Positions 9,707 to 23,358 of a DNA stretch of 64,000 bases are shown here, piece after piece. The notes under the pieces were generated by a model. It did not search any database, was not told the origin of the DNA, and worked only from the letters and a program-made list of their open reading frames with translations. How positions within the stretch are numbered: the stretch's first letter is position 1; each line of letters begins with the position of its first letter. A program made the translations under genes and the position numbers. Source of the stretch: Zeugodacus cucurbitae (Eukaryota > Arthropoda > Insecta > Diptera > Tephritidae); the NCBI RefSeq assembly GCF_028554725.1, contig NC_071670.1, positions 66,439,001 to 66,503,000 of the forward strand. The letters run 5' to 3'.

Positions 9707-12700
9707 AATATATAAGTCACTCATACGCTTCGTCAAACAATGAACTTCAATTGGCTTTCAAAGCATTTTATACTAATTCACTTTCAATAATACTTTCACT
9801 TAATGCCAAGAAGAGCACCACACTGAGTATTTAAAAAAAATATCACAGAAAACTGCAATTAATCCGACGCTGTCCTCAAAAGCTCCAAGGCTTAGTTTCG
9901 TTGTCACTTTGCGCCGTTTTCCACTTTCCACAGCGCTTATCATCAGTTATCGTCTACAATGAATCGTATTTAAGCATTTTACACTTAGACTGTCATACTA
10001 AGTGCGGAGCTTTAACATGAAAGTGAACTCAAATTGCAAATAAAAAGTTTATTTCATTGCATCAAGCTTTTTTTCGATGTTCAAGCAGCAGATTGGCAAT
10101 AAAATATTAGAAACTAAATAAAATAGTGCTAGCAAACAAAAAAATGTTCAAAACTGCTAGCAACTAAAATCACCCGGCCTGCACTCTCCGACGCTCTTTA
10201 CCGTTATTTTCTAATTTGTTTGATTTCCATTTTTATTTCGAAATTTGCATCGCATTTAATCTGAATTTAAATGCAAAGTGACTGTTGCGCCGATTAGAAT
10301 ATAGTTTCACCCCACATCCAGCTAACAACCTTAACCCTTCTCAGCATACTGCCACACATAAGTGGGTGTAGCAACGGGCGAGCGCGACCGGAAAACTTTC
10401 GCTAGCAAATCACTTCATGGCCGGACAAATCAGCCAACTAAAACTTTGTCTAGGCTAGTCTTGACTTGCTGCCCACGCAATCGCTACAGTAAGCGTGTCA
10501 TTCTGCACTAACAACAACAGCAAGGGTGAAGCGGAGACTTTACGAGTTGCTGCCGAACTTTAAAAAATGCAAAAACTTTGTTGGAGCGTGGAAGGTAGAC
10601 ACACATATATGTAGATATACTTTTGCGCAAGGGACCCAATAAATACTTCTAAAGCTTTCGAATATGTTACCAGGTAACCTGCAGCGAGTAGTTGAACAAA
10701 TGGTAGTTATTTCAAATTCATAACTAATAGTAAGTGTGAGCTCATGTGAGAGATTAACATTCATTTACCTCTTAAAACAACAAAAAAGAAAGTTGAGCTT
10801 TTAAGTTTCTAAGGCATTTAAGTAAGTAACAAATGTACATATGTATTTGTAAACAAATATAACCTGTAATAAAACATGAAATCATATAAACTCACTTATA
10901 AGTACAAGTATAAATCTAAATCTGAGTTTAAGACTAAGTCTAAGTGCAAGTATAAATCTAACTCTAAGTTTAAGGCTAAGTCTAAGTACACGAATTTTTT
11001 GCTACAATGCTTTTTAACTGTTTCAAGTTAATAAAAGCTTTAAAACTATAATCCCTAATACGCTGGCTTCACTCATTCCCCACAAGCCTACGCTCAGCAG
11101 TAGTAAACCAATAAATATGCATATCTTCCCTTGGCTGCCACAAAACTGGTGAATAATTTCAGAAATGTAACTCTTTTAATATTGACGTGAGTTAAGTGAA
11201 TTTTTCAAAGATACTTCGGTGCAGTCACTAGTGGCATTATGCTTGCTTTTATTGGCGATCAACTTTTAGAATGCACTAAAGTTAAAAAGACAAGCTTAAG
11301 CATACACATACGAGTATATGAACTTGTATTTCAATTCTTATTGCTGTTCTTCAAATCGCATTGAATGATAGTTGTAATCGCAGAATAGTTGTTGATGCAA
11401 CAAATACTAGTTGCATGCTAGTTTTATTGATATACTATTTGTTGAAATTAAATGTTTGGTATACACTCTCGGAACATGTTTCAGGGAATCACAGGGAATC
11501 ACATTGACCTCCCGTGACCTCCGACAGATCCGGAAAGTCAAACATCCTTAGCGAAGAGGCATATGAACTTAGAATAACGTCTTTCACGGCGATCACTAAC
11601 CACCGATGACCCAGCGACCTGAGGTCAATGATCCCCATCGATGACTGCACGACCTGAGGACAATAACCTTTGACAGAATAATACATAAATGATGCCCCCT
11701 AATGTGAGAATATTCACAAAAGTTTAAATGCATGCAAACTCTCCTCTCTCTCTCTTTTCTTTAGCAGCCACTAAGTGCAGCAGTCAGTCGAGACTCGTAA
11801 AATCTTTTATTGCGATCACTTAAATTCAAAAGCTATTTATAACATTCATAGAGTATCACACATGAGCAGAGGAAATTAAAGTTATTTGCAGTTATTATTA
11901 GAATGTTGAGTTAAGTGGTAATAGTTATAAAAGCTCTGATGGGTGAACATAAGTATAGCAGAACTTTAATTTTTCTCCGACCACCAAATATTGAAAAGTG
12001 AATTGTATTCTAAAATAAATCGAGCTACAAGAAGCCTCGAATTGTGGTCAAAAATAGCACCTCGGCCAATGAGGTATTCCCATATAAAGCTTATAAAAAG
12101 CTCGGAAAAGCTCCTCAGAGTATAAATTAAAATTAAAAATACTTTTACCGCAATCATACCTAGTACTGTGCGTGTACCAGAGCCGGTATTTTTGAAATAG
12201 CAAATTGTATTTCAAATAGCTCCTGAAAGCTTCCGAAAACTTACCAAGCAAGCTAATGAAGTGAAAAGTAAGTAGTTTTGTAATCTCATAGAGGAAAACT
12301 ATTATAATTCTGAGACGAATTTCTCTGTGAATTCTGAGAAACTACCTATACTCAAGCTAAGGGGCTTTAAGCTAATTGAGGATTTTCAAACTATTCGGTA
12401 TTATCAATGAGTCAAAGAAAATGTGTTTAAGGTTAAGAAATTTTCAGAGAGCTTTTACAATACCAAAGTGCTAACACGAAATATACCCAATAACGGCATT
12501 GTATGTAAATATATGTGAACTTGGTGTATTATGGCCTCTTTCCTACCATCCGTCTCCCTTGAATCAGTCGTGCGTTAGTTTCGTATCAATTTCACTTTCA
12601 TTTAAGTTTCAAAACAACAACATTTTTTAAAGCACACGCACCTTACTAAAAAAAAGAAAAAAAATCGCAACAACAAATGAAATAAAATGTAGAAGAACAC

Positions 12701-13969
12701 ACAGCCAAACAAGTTTTTAAAGCAAACGTAAAACTCGCGCTTGACTGCAGATGTCCGAATTCTTTTCGCACTCGGACGCACCTTCAGATATGCATTTCTA
12801 ACTCACAACCCACCGAAATCTTTTCACACACAAGTTCCTCTTTAAGTATGCTATGTACGCTGTGAGTTTGAGATACCCACCGAAGTCGCAGTCGGTCTGA
12901 CGTCATCAAGCGGGTCACCGGCAGCTTAGGCACCGACTGCCTTTGGTCACAACGCTGGTCAAGCAGTATGATGCCTGGCGCAGAGCTGCCGGGTTGCAAG
13001 GATACGCAGGATTGCTGTGGCCCAAGGAATGTGCGCAGCTAAAGGTGATGGTGACGTTGGATTACTGTTGGCACATTGGAGTGTTGCAGACGCATTCTCA
13101 CAACTGCTGGCAGGATAACTGAATTTATTTGTGTTCAGTGTATTTTTTCATATTCTTTTTTGTGGAGTCCCAGTGGAGACGCTTTAATCCTACATTTCAG
13201 AGTTAGTCAAGTGCGAAAATTCCATAAAGGAATGTAAACAGGAGCAAAGGAACGGCAGTTGTAGATGAAAATTGGAGGAGAGCTATGGCGTGGGTAGCTC
13301 CATCTACGTCACCTATTTGCTTCTCGGCGTCCAACTTGTATCCTATCCTACTCCATACTTTTTATCTCCCCAACTTGACTCTTTTGTTACTTACAACAAT
13401 CCACTATAAGTATTCGTTTCCACTTCCGGCGAACTTGAAGCGTTTACTCTCTTACACACACAGAATTACAGTTACCCACTCTCAACTGTATCCTTGACTC
13501 CGACCTTTCCGGCTGTGAGTTCTCTTGGTCTGTGTGGGTGTGTTAAAAAGATATTCATTGGAATAGCATAAATACACTAAAGAAGAAGTGAATGAAAGTA
13601 GAATGGGATAAAAACGCACAAAAGTATGCTAAGAAACGGCATGACTGCAGCGGCAGCGCGTCAGCAGTCAAGATGCTGTGTTTACAAATGTTAAAACTCG
13701 AACGAAATCGAATTTCGAGTGTGAATTTAAATATTTGATATTTACATTTCTCGCCTCACTTCGTGTTTGAGTGAGCAATGCTAACTGTATACTTTACGGT
13801 GCGCGCAGTCAACCACGTGGACTCCAGCAACTTTTGCAAAGAAGACTTTGTTTTCTTTTTTTTAATTTCGCGGTATTTTCTCCCACACTGAATTTTCCTT
13901 GAATTTCGCTAGCAATTTATTACAGTTAAGATATTATTCAGTTAATAGAATTAAGGGTGTCATAGGTAA
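9707..13969. other. Intergenic DNA, possible regulatory stretch
   Basis: I see no supportable coding exon. Composition alternates between AT-rich DNA and more balanced stretches (10300-10500, 12720-13050) that could be promoter or enhancer DNA of a gene outside this window. Short open frames here lack codon bias, domains or splice sites. A 42-bp tandem repeat lies at 10899-10989. Confidence 0.4.
10899..10989 (+). repeat. 42-bp tandem repeat built of degenerate TCTAAG hexamers
   Basis: TAAGTACAAG at 10899, TAAGTGCAAG at 10941 and TAAGTACACG at 10983 mark starts exactly 42 bp apart, giving a little over two copies. Within each copy, variants of TCTAAG/TCTAAA recur, so the unit looks like seven diverged hexamers that were then duplicated as a block. 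Confidence 0.8.
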
Positions 13970-14432
13970 ATCTATTAATGGTAGCTTTTATAGCTTTATA
14001 AATAGTAGTAAATTTAGCAGTCCTTAGCCTGCACCAAAACTCAAGTGCATTTCAGTTAGGGAGACCAAACTGTCGTAGGAATAGCTTATCAATACTCCTA
14101 AATGTAGGCAACGTTTAAAGTTGAGTTGTCTTATAAGTAAAATAAGTTTAGATAACCATTTCAATAGTTAAAAGTCTATCTTTAACCGGACCAAACCCGA
14201 TTGCATTACACTTAGTTAGACTCTGCTGTCGAAGGAAAAGTTTATCAATGCTCCTAAATGTAGGCAACGTTTAAATTTTGTTTCTCTTATAGGACTAATA
14301 AGTTTGGGAAATAATTTTAACAGCTCAAAGCCTTTGGTATGCCAAATACCCTATTGAATTTCAGTTAGCTAGGCCTGGCTATCGTGGGAATAGCTCATCA
14401 ATGTGCCCAAATGTAGGCAACGTTTAATACGT
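13970..14432 (+). repeat. Three tandem copies of a ~155-bp repeat with TAAATGTAGGCAACGTTTAA core
   Basis: The core CCTAAATGTAGGCAACGTTT occurs near 14097 and 14253; a third, CCCAAATGTAGGCAACGTTT, is near 14407. Spacing is about 156 and 154 bp. Flanks also align: TATCAAT or CATCAAT lies just before each core, TTCAGTTAG or ACTTAGTTAG about 60 bp earlier, and ACCAAAC-like blocks between. The copies have diverged outside the core. Single copies of the same core recur at 30172-30197 (inverted) and 32143-32160 (partial). Confidence 0.8.
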
Positions 14433-17400
14433 ATGGCTCTACCAGTTTGTTTGCTGGTCTTTACTTATCATTTTTTGCCTCCTTGAAAGTAGGAACAAGA
14501 ATTTTCTTTCCCCATCTACAGCTCGTATGTGACTACTCTTCATTTCGAGCTAAGTTTTTATATTTTTCAAGCAATTTGCTTGCACTCACATATAGAAAGA
14601 GACACACACACTTTCATTATCGTCAAGACTTGCCACAATCTGTCGCACAAAACTTACTTGCCTTGCTCGGACCATTGACTACGACTTGAGTCAAGCACTT
14701 CACGCCCAACAATTTGGAAAAAAGTGAAAAATGCAAGAATTCACAGCTTCTTGGCAAAAAGAAATACATGTAATCCAACGAAACAGTCAGCTTGCCCAAA
14801 TCGAAGCGACGTCTGCTTAAATGCGCGCAGCGAAGTCCAAAAGACGCAAGGAAAAAATGAAAGAGTAAATTTCACTATTTATGCAAAAACGTTATTTTAA
14901 CCGACACCGAAGCATATTTGTAAGCAAAATGCACGTAAAACGGTGGGTAAATGTAGAAAAAAAAGCGCAACAACAACAATGCAACGAAGAGGCAGCGTAC
15001 AAACTTGGCGGAAATCGAAAAAGCGAAAACCGACAAGTGAAGTCAATTGCAGGATGATAAACTCCACATGAGCACCATTGATCATTCGGGTCAGCCAAAC
15101 GCCCCTTCTACAGCACAAATTGTCCGCTTCTTTATTTTGTTTATCTGTCGAAAAAAGGGTTACCACCACTTCTTACTGCACGCCTTTTCGACGCATTGCA
15201 AAATCAATGCCTGTCGAACGGTGTTAAAGCTAACGGCAGTTCGGTAACACGACGCGTGGCCACCACGCTGCGCCGAGCTGGGCAAACAAGCGGTGCAGCC
15301 GAAGCCAAGTAAGGATGGCGTGAAGCCAGCCAGCGAAGCGAGCTTACATTTGGTCGCACCCAAGATTTTTGTTTTCATACAATACATATATGTATGTGTG
15401 AGTCTTTGGCCGTTTACTCTGTGACGTGTTAAGTCCAAAGGACGTTCGATAGTCAGTCGAGAGTTGGCACGCCTCTCATTGTTGTTTGTGTAAATGTGTA
15501 AGTAAACAGTTATGTGCAACACCTTGGAAGCGCTACCAGAGCAATGGCAAGTCTTTCAATACCGATCTACCGTTATACATACATATTTCTTTCTTTGTAG
15601 TACTATATCTGTTTGCGCTCGAGCTCTCTTCTTCTTTCAACAAACCGGGTTTGGTATTATTTTCTTATTTGATTATATTTTATTGTTGCAAATGTGACAC
15701 ACCAAAGTTCATGGCATCCAATCGCCGAAGTTCACTGTATTCACTGTTGCGGAACGAGATAAACCGCCATAAATCTGTTGCCATCATTTTCAAAGGTGAC
15801 TGCGTGTGACATCTTGGAGAGCGTACAAATGAATGAATGCTTGACTGGGCGACGCCTGGATGGTTTGATTTAAGCAAGGAAGATGAGAAGGGTTCGCGAA
15901 GAAATCTTAAGCAGTGCGTTGTATTTAATTTGCAGTTTTGGAGTCCAAATACGCTTTAATTCCTTGGCTGCTGCGATTAAATGTTAAAGAAGTTTGAGGA
16001 TTTCGAAATTGTTTCAAGGCAAAGTAAAGCTCATATTTTCGGACGATTCCAGGATTCCTATGATAGACAAGAGTATAGAAACAAAGTTCCTTCATTCCTA
16101 GTTCCGATCAGACACTACAGAGATATTTACGAGCTACCAACTAGTCTTGCTTCTGGCATTGAGGGTCGAGAACCTTCGGTCTTAGATCTAAACTTCCAAA
16201 AATCGTTTTAAGTAATCAAATTGCTCAATATACCCAGGCAATCCTTCCTACGAGTAACTAATATCTTACCGGCGAATCAACATCGACGACTGAGACTCTT
16301 ATTTTAGTTAATTTCGAATCGATTTAAGATCAGTTATGTAGAAAACAGTTAGTTCTGATTTTTTATCAGGATACGGTCATATAGGTTAAGTTTGATCAAG
16401 GGTGGATCGTGGAGATCTCGACAGTAGAGAATCTCACTTTGACAGCTTTCAACTTTGGCAGCACCCAAATATGCGTAGAGTCAAAAGACCATCACAATTC
16501 GACAGCTTATGTTAACTCAAGTAAATTCGAGAGACGGCCATATAGTTTGGTAAAAATTCTTATGAAATCTGATGCTAAATATAAACCCGTTTCTTACTTC
16601 GATTGATGTAAATTCTGAAGTAAATTTTCTCGTTGAGACCTAAATTGTGTACAGTCAAAGATAATCGCTTGACAGTGTTCATATCAACATTGGGAGAGCA
16701 ATGTATTCCAAGGTTTAGGGTACAACCCGTACCGCGAGAACTCGGGAACACAACAGTATGTCGAGTCTTATTATTTGCTCCACCACGCAAAATGGTTCCC
16801 TACTAAACACTACATTCGAACATACTCCAAAAAGACGGAGTACACCTTGCGACATCCAAGGGTCTTAGCTCTGAAAAAAAGGGGCTTTGATTGCTGAAAA
16901 AACTTTGTGAGAGACACAAAAATTATGAAGAGACTTGATTGAGACTAAAGCTCTAACTGTATTGAAACTCTTAGTAAGTTGATGGACTAACCGAAGAACG
17001 GACCTTGTCGAAACGTCTCTGATCTCAATATTCGAAAAGTATTTTTAAGTTCTGAGATAATCTCATACCATTCCGATCCTTTGTTTCATATTTTTAATCA
17101 AGTCTCCGCTTACAAAATATATACCATTTTCTTCAAATTTTAAAGACTTCTCCTCACATGTGCTAGTATGTGAGTAAGTTTTTCTTTGTAATAACTTGAA
17201 CTGGATTTCTTGATTGTTTATAAAATATAACTGCAGCAAGCAGGATGAGCTGCGGCGACTGTGTCTGCGCCTGCAAATGCCAATAAATCAGAGGATTCCA
17301 CGCTGTCGAGCGGTGAGACGCCCATCCAACAGCCAATAGTGCCGTTAGTCGGTATAAATTGCAAATGAAAACAAAAGTAAAACCAACAACAAAAACAAAA

Positions 17401-18862
17401 GTGGTGTTGGGGCTGTGAATCATGCCGTAAGAGCAACTCACACACTCTCGCAGTCGGGCAGGACAGCAGCGACATTTCGCTCCGATTCGCGGTGAAAGTT
17501 GTGTCGAAGCGCTGGCAGACGATACAGCCATACTAAAAACTGTGCGAAATGAAAACAACAAATTCAACTCTGTGTCGCATTCCCGTTTGTTTCGTTGAGG
17601 TTTCAGTTATTTGTTCCACTTTTTATTTGCCGCAGTGCCTTGAATGCGAGCGCAGAATGCGTTCTTCACCCCAAAAAGTGTTTTTATATGTGTGTGTGTG
17701 TGCGGTTGCGCTGTTGTTATTGTTTTCGGTGAGCTTGCTAACTGCCAGCGCCAGTGGCCACGCTGGCTCTTTAACTAACAGATATTGTCGTGGTTGTGGA
17801 ATGTGTTGGTGTTGTTGTTGTTGTACTGCTTTGGCTTTGATTACCAGCCACAGCGTGGCGAAATATTTGTTTTGGCATTTTCGTCGTAACTCATGTTTGT
17901 TATTATTATTCTCGTTGTTTTTTATCCTGTGTTGGCCTTATCGTACGTGTGGCCAAATAACACACGTAGCTGTGCAGACAAGAAAACCAGCGTGACAACA
18001 ACAATTACCGCAATGAATAATTTTCTGCATTTTGGCTGTTGTTTTGTTTGCAACTTTTCTTATTATTGCTAGATATGTCTATATTCCACGGTTTGATATT
18101 GTTGTTGTGACTTTCATCATATATACCATGAAACACTGGACTCAAATCGATAGGCTATTGCATAAAAAAACGAATTTATAATTATTGGGTCTTGTAAAAG
18201 AAGCCCATTTTTGGAATATAGGGATATGGTATATCGTGTTGTATGACTGCGATCGAGTTAAGCTATATGCTATTCGAAAGATAAGATTTCGTATGAAAAA
18301 AAATATTCAAGCAGTTTTGTGATTACTTGACAAAATATTGTTTGAACATACGTCAAAGGTGCACACCAGCAAGAATATCGATGAAATAATGGAAATCGCC
18401 GAGGCCGACACTGTTTCGATTTAAATAAAGTTGGATACAAAAAGAAGATCCACATATGTACCACAAAACCTCAGGATTTTCCATCGGTGAATCGCTGCAA
18501 AATCGATATATGTCTGTAAATAATGGTTACTGGTAATTAAAACTGGGTCACTTGCTACGGCGTCAAGCGAAAACGGTCGTGGGAAAGTCATGGTGAGCCA
18601 GCCCAAACGACGGCTAAGCCAGGATTAACTGTCAGGAAAGACTTACCATGTGTTTAACAGTGAATCATCTATTATGAGCTGCTCCCTTACGGACAAACTC
18701 TTATTTTGAACCTGTACGGTCAACAAAAAAAATATTTTTTTTTTGGGTTTCTGTTCTCATGCTTGGATTCTGATTCTAGACATTGAAAAACAAAATATTA
18801 ATCTTTAGTTCTTTAAGTTTGCTTTGGGCTGATATATTATATGATCGATAAGTACGTTTTAA
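14433..18862. other. Intergenic DNA without a supported gene
   Basis: Several 60-150 codon open frames occur (for example 17549-17995), but they are rich in Cys, Leu and Val because they read through GTT and TGTGTG simple sequence. None has a recognisable domain or splice context. CA/GT-rich and GTT-rich runs (17690-17700, 17808-17825) are present. Confidence 0.4.
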
Positions 18863-19609
18863 GGGGTATTCTGGTGTAGAAGCGTAAATTTTAGGTAATT
18901 TTTGAAAGGTCGTAAAAAAAAGGCAATTAATATTTTTACCATCCATTTTTTTACTGGTTGTTTGTTAACATTCAATGAATAAAGAAAAAAATTAAAAACT
19001 AAAAACAGTGAAAAATTGAATAAATTATGAGCTGACGGAGTGGGGGCTTTTGAAAAATTTTCACGTGACCGTACCCATGATTTCGACCCTCCTAGCAATC
19101 TGAAACCAAAAAAAAAAAAAAAAATGATTAATCAAGAATAATGTCGCAATATCCGGAACTAGGGAAAAGTTTGAAAAAAATTGTATAACAAAATGGCGAC
19201 TGTTTAAAAAAAATTTTTTTTTCGACCACTTTTTTTTGACTGTTTTGAATTTTTTAAAAATAGTAAAAATGAAAATTTGGGGATGGGCCTAGTTCCAGTT
19301 CTAGAAAAGCCAATAAAGAAGAGTCCATAAAAATTTCAAGTAAATCGGTCCAGTAGAACCTGAAAAATCGTGGATATCGTACCGAAAAACACAGTTTTGA
19401 GAAAAACGCGTTTAAAGTTTCGGATAAAGTTTTTTATAGTCTAAGTTGCGGCCGAACCAGTTTATGCCAGGTCAGAAAAATGCTTATATCTCCGAAAATA
19501 ATTTAAATTTTGAAAAATCCTCTCGTATACATATTCTTGAATAGTTAAACTTTGAAAATATGAAAAAAAAAATTTCGATTTTTTGGAATTTCTAGACCAG
19601 AATACCCCC
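18863..19609 (+). mobile_element. TTAA-flanked MITE with GGGGTATTCTGGT ends
   Basis: The left end reads GGGGTATTCTGGTGTAGAA and the right end, read inward on the other strand, GGGGGTATTCTGGTCTAGAA, an inverted repeat of about 18 bp with one or two differences. Both ends abut TTAA (18859-18862 and 19610-19613), the target duplication expected of piggyBac-type elements. The 747-bp interior has no coding frame and many A/T homopolymers. It is best described as a non-autonomous piggyBac-like MITE; the class rests on the TTAA duplication alone. Confidence 0.7.
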
Positions 19610-19754
19610 TTAATTTATTTCATAAATCAAAGATAGCAGCACTTTGATTAACCCGAAAGTAAACAGTATTATTATTTGTAAGAGGCACAGTAGTGAATGT
19701 TAACCTGTTTATTATAGTTGTAACAACAATATTAGCGTATTACTCAGTTAAAAA

Positions 19755-19919
19755 ATGGCATCAAGTCAGTGTAAAAATGATGTTGATTCATTCTGTTTTA
19801 TTTGCGGTGAATTTATTAAAGTTAGAAGTAAAAAATTTGCTTTATCAACAAATATGAAACTTTGCGAAGCATATGAAGCCTATTTTAACCAAAAAGTCTG
19901 TAATCAAAATAATCTATAG
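19755..19919 (+). pseudogene. N-terminal fragment of a repetitive cysteine-containing insect protein
   Basis: A 54-codon frame starts MASSQCKNDVDSFCFICGEF and contains KKFALSTNMKLCEAYEAYF before a stop. I recognise this start from a multicopy family of uncharacterised insect proteins of several hundred residues with an N-terminal cysteine motif and association with repeats. The expected continuation is not found in any frame downstream, so this is a truncated copy. It lies 145 bp right of the TTAA-flanked MITE; whether the two are related is unknown. Recognition is from memory and should be confirmed by a protein search. Confidence 0.4.
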
Positions 19920-20599
19920 TGAAATTGTAGAAAAAATATAAAAATCAGTCATTTCTGCTTAACAATCGAAAAATTGCTCTAATTTCTACGAAAGCAAACT
20001 TTAACCGGAAAATTTTTTTTCCTTTTTTTGTCTTAGGAGAAACTAAAATTTAACATGTAGATGTCAGACCCAAAAATCTTGAAATCGGACTGTCTGCAAG
20101 AAATTATTGCCCAAAAGGCAGAAGCTTTAACCAATAGAAGACGAACTAAGTTCCATCCGTACAGCGCCAGGTCACACACCAAAGTAACCGCCCAGAAACA
20201 CGGGAAGCTTGTTTGACTGGTTCTTATGAACCCAGTCCGGAACAAGCACCAAGTTCCTGGCAATGTCAAATGATTTTTGAAAATTCGCATCAAGAGGAGC
20301 TTGTGAAAATCGACATCCCTAGTTTTTGGACAAATGGGACGAGAATTGCTACATATATCTCGATTCCCACGACAGCCGATTCTACGGATTTTATCCAACC
20401 AAGGACTGGCCTTTCGGCAATCTAACCCTATATGGATCGGTACGTAATAGGATTTCTTTGAGAGTAACCTTCAAAATGCAAGAAGTTATCGAACAAAACG
20501 GTGTATATTTAACTTAAAAGTGCATACTTCGCTGCTTGTATGTGAATTCTTAAGGGAACCTTAAAGAGGGCCTTAAAGGGCCGTCGTTTTACAAGACAA

Positions 20600-20720
20600 T
20601 CGCTAAAAGAGACCGATTTTGAGAGTTGCTTCCGCTGGCATAAATGCATAATATCAAATGGGGACTTATCTGAAAGCGAGAACATTAATGTGGACGAATT
20701 AATAAATATTTTTTTTCAAA
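20600..20720 (+). pseudogene. Degenerate mariner transposase C-terminus
   Basis: The frame reads ETDFESCFRWHKCIISNGD followed by ENINVDELI, matching the usual C-terminal block of mariner transposases (WHKCI..GGDY.EGD, then a short acidic end). No catalytic region is recognisable nearby. It is a small, old relic; its ends are not defined. Confidence 0.5.
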
Positions 20721-23229
20721 AAACGAAAAAACGATTTTTTTGTTTTGTTTTAAATCTTTTCCAAAACTATCCAAGAAAATGTCTTTAAAATTCCAGAGGC
20801 CATTTCGACATATTTTCGAAGCTAGAGCAGTTTTAGTGGCCGAGCGTCGAGCAGTTGCGAATGCTCAGGCAGACCTTTAAAGCGCGTTTTCTCGAGTTTT
20901 CATTTTCACAAGTGTTAGAAAACGGTGCCGGCGATAGCAAAAAGAATATGTGTCCGATCGAAAAAAACCAAAGTGATCTAGCTTCAGTATTAAATTATCT
21001 TCTATTTGAACTAAAAAAGTTGGACAAAAGTATTATTTAAACTACTTGTTTTGCAATTTAAAGTCAATTTTTTTTAAGTGAATTTTTTTTCAAACTTCGA
21101 AAAAATTTGAAATTTTATAACTTCTTCGGTATTTTTTTAGTTCATAAAGAAAAGAAACTTATAAAAATTAAAAAAATAATTTGGTTCGACTGTTTCAGAA
21201 GCATCGCACGACCTCCATCACCGGCACCGATTTACAAGTGCAGACCCCAGGCGCTCCAGAAAAATACTTACAACTTTGAAAAAATTTCAATATTTTTTAA
21301 TAATAAATATTGTTTTTTAAGCCTTAAATATGGTACACTATCGTCTTAAAATTCCGTTTACCGCAATCATTTCCTTCACTTTCAAAAAAAAATTGCTAAA
21401 AAACGCTTTTTTCGTCTTCTAAAGCAGACTACTGCCTTAAACAATTTGAGAAGTATTTCGAACTAAAATTAAATTGATAGAAGTTAGAGAATAAAGTAAC
21501 AATAATATATTTTTTTCTAAAATTTTAACTATTTTATCCCTTCAAAACACTGTTCTAATATAAAGCTTGCCCTTACACCACAACATTATTTCACTATTCT
21601 TATATGCCCGTATTTTTTTATATATTTCATTTTGTATTTATGTTTCTATTTTATTTGTTTATGCTTTGTTTTTTTGTAACTGTATCGGCAGCACCCGCCC
21701 AAGCACATACACACACATAAGCTCACAAATACACTCGTCTCAATGCTCTGTATTGTTAGCGCTCACCTTGCCGGGCGCATTGTTGTCATCTTAGCTGCTG
21801 CCGTGCTATGCTGTGCTATGCCTATTTGGCATTTTGATGATATTATTTACATTTCGCATTTCGTATGCAAAACAGCAACTATGCCGCCCAGATTAAATTG
21901 ACTTTCAAGTATTCAATTTTCTTACAGATTCGCTCACGACGACAAACGCTTGAACTCGGCGCTCAATGAAGATTTTGCACGGAAAATGTTTGCTTAGCAT
22001 ACAAACATACAAACAAACATTTATGTATATGTGTGTGTAACGGTATATTTGCAGCTTGTATTGATAAATTTGCTTGCATTGAACTCCAGTCAATTCTCAA
22101 TGTCATTGTTACGATTTTACAGGCTTCATTATTTGACGCACACACTGGCACATACATTATATTATATAAAATGTAAATATATACCGTTATATGTATGTAT
22201 TAATATATTGCTTTTACTTCAATTTTTCTTATTTTACTATTTCTTTTGACATCTTCTCACTAATATTGTTGTTTTTGTATTAATAATTATTTCTTGCTGT
22301 GGACAATGGTCTCGTCTTTTTTCCGCCTGTCTGTTCTAATACTCGTATATGTAATATATTCAAAAGTCTTGAAAGAATTTAAATTTTATAGAAACTTTGT
22401 CGGCAAATTTTCCTCAAATTTATTCAAGTCACACATTTTGCTGGCAAGTTTGTTTTGTTTTCTTTGTGTTTGCGCTGTCATTGTACTAAAATAAATAACT
22501 AGATAACTGTATAAACAAATTCTCATTACTTGTGGCACTTTGTGTGGCCTGGAATAATAAAAACGATTTTCTTTTTTTATTGAAAGAAAGTAAAATATTT
22601 GTTGACATTTTTGTATTTCGAGTGCATATAAAGCTCAGCAAGCCCTTTAAAGTTTTAACCAAATTGCATTTTTGGGTTAATGGAATAATTGCTTCTTTAT
22701 ATATATAACGTTAAATAAATTGCTCATTTTGTCACGCACAGATTACAAAAGCTTCGTAAATGTGAATTTGGAGGCAATTTTATGTGAACATTTCTATGCC
22801 GAATACAAAATTCTTCCACAAAAACTTTTAAACAATTTATTTATGTAGAATCTTTCTCAAAATTAGGGTCACTTCTGTTTTAGATACTCCGAATAATGTC
22901 TGTTGAGGGCTTTTCGGCAGTTCCAGCAAGTATTTTGTACCAGCAATCTAGATATCTGCTGTTTAAGAAGTAGCCATATCGATGCAAGACAAGGTCAAGT
23001 GACCATTTTTGGTAAAAATATATTTTTAGTGCAGGCATCTCGTACCACAAGGTGTTTCTTTACTCCAAGGTTGACGCGATCCAGAGGTTTTCAACTTCGA
23101 AGGAACATGAACTTCAAGTTTCTTCATCTTTCAATTAAAAATAGATTTTTCTTTTATAAATAGATCATTGTAATATAGTTGGAAAGCTTTACCATCAATA
23201 GTATTATATACTTCCAGAAATATGCATTA
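20721..23229. other. Intergenic AT-rich DNA
   Basis: Nothing supportable as a gene. It contains many A/T homopolymer runs, short CA/TG runs (21705-21720, 22030-22040), and open frames without domains. Confidence 0.4.
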
Positions 23230-23358
23230 ATGTTTGTCAAAAAAAATAACAGGAATTTTAAAATTTGGAATGGAAACTATTTGAAATGCAACAAAATGAA
23301 TATAGATGAATGATTTTTATTTTTTATTTTTTTCCCGTTATTTTTTTAAAACATCCCG
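23230..23358. mobile_element. 129-bp mariner-derived MITE remnant
   Basis: The left part has CAAAAAAAATAACAGGAATTTT and the right part CCCGTTATTTTTTTAAAACAT followed by CCCG, nearly the same inverted ends as the 300-bp mariner relic at 44700-44999. TA lies at both borders (23228-23229, 23359-23360). The interior has no transposase motif left. Confidence 0.5.

Noticed and set aside
17549..17995. 148-codon plus-strand open frame rich in Cys, Leu and Val
   Set aside because: It reads through TGTGTG and GTT repeats; the run CWCCCCC and leucine stretches come from simple sequence. No domain or splice context.
20033..20517. Overlapping frames on both strands (for example KWDENCYIYLDSHDSRFYGF)
   Set aside because: Protein-like in part, but no family recognised and the frames are broken; no call possible.
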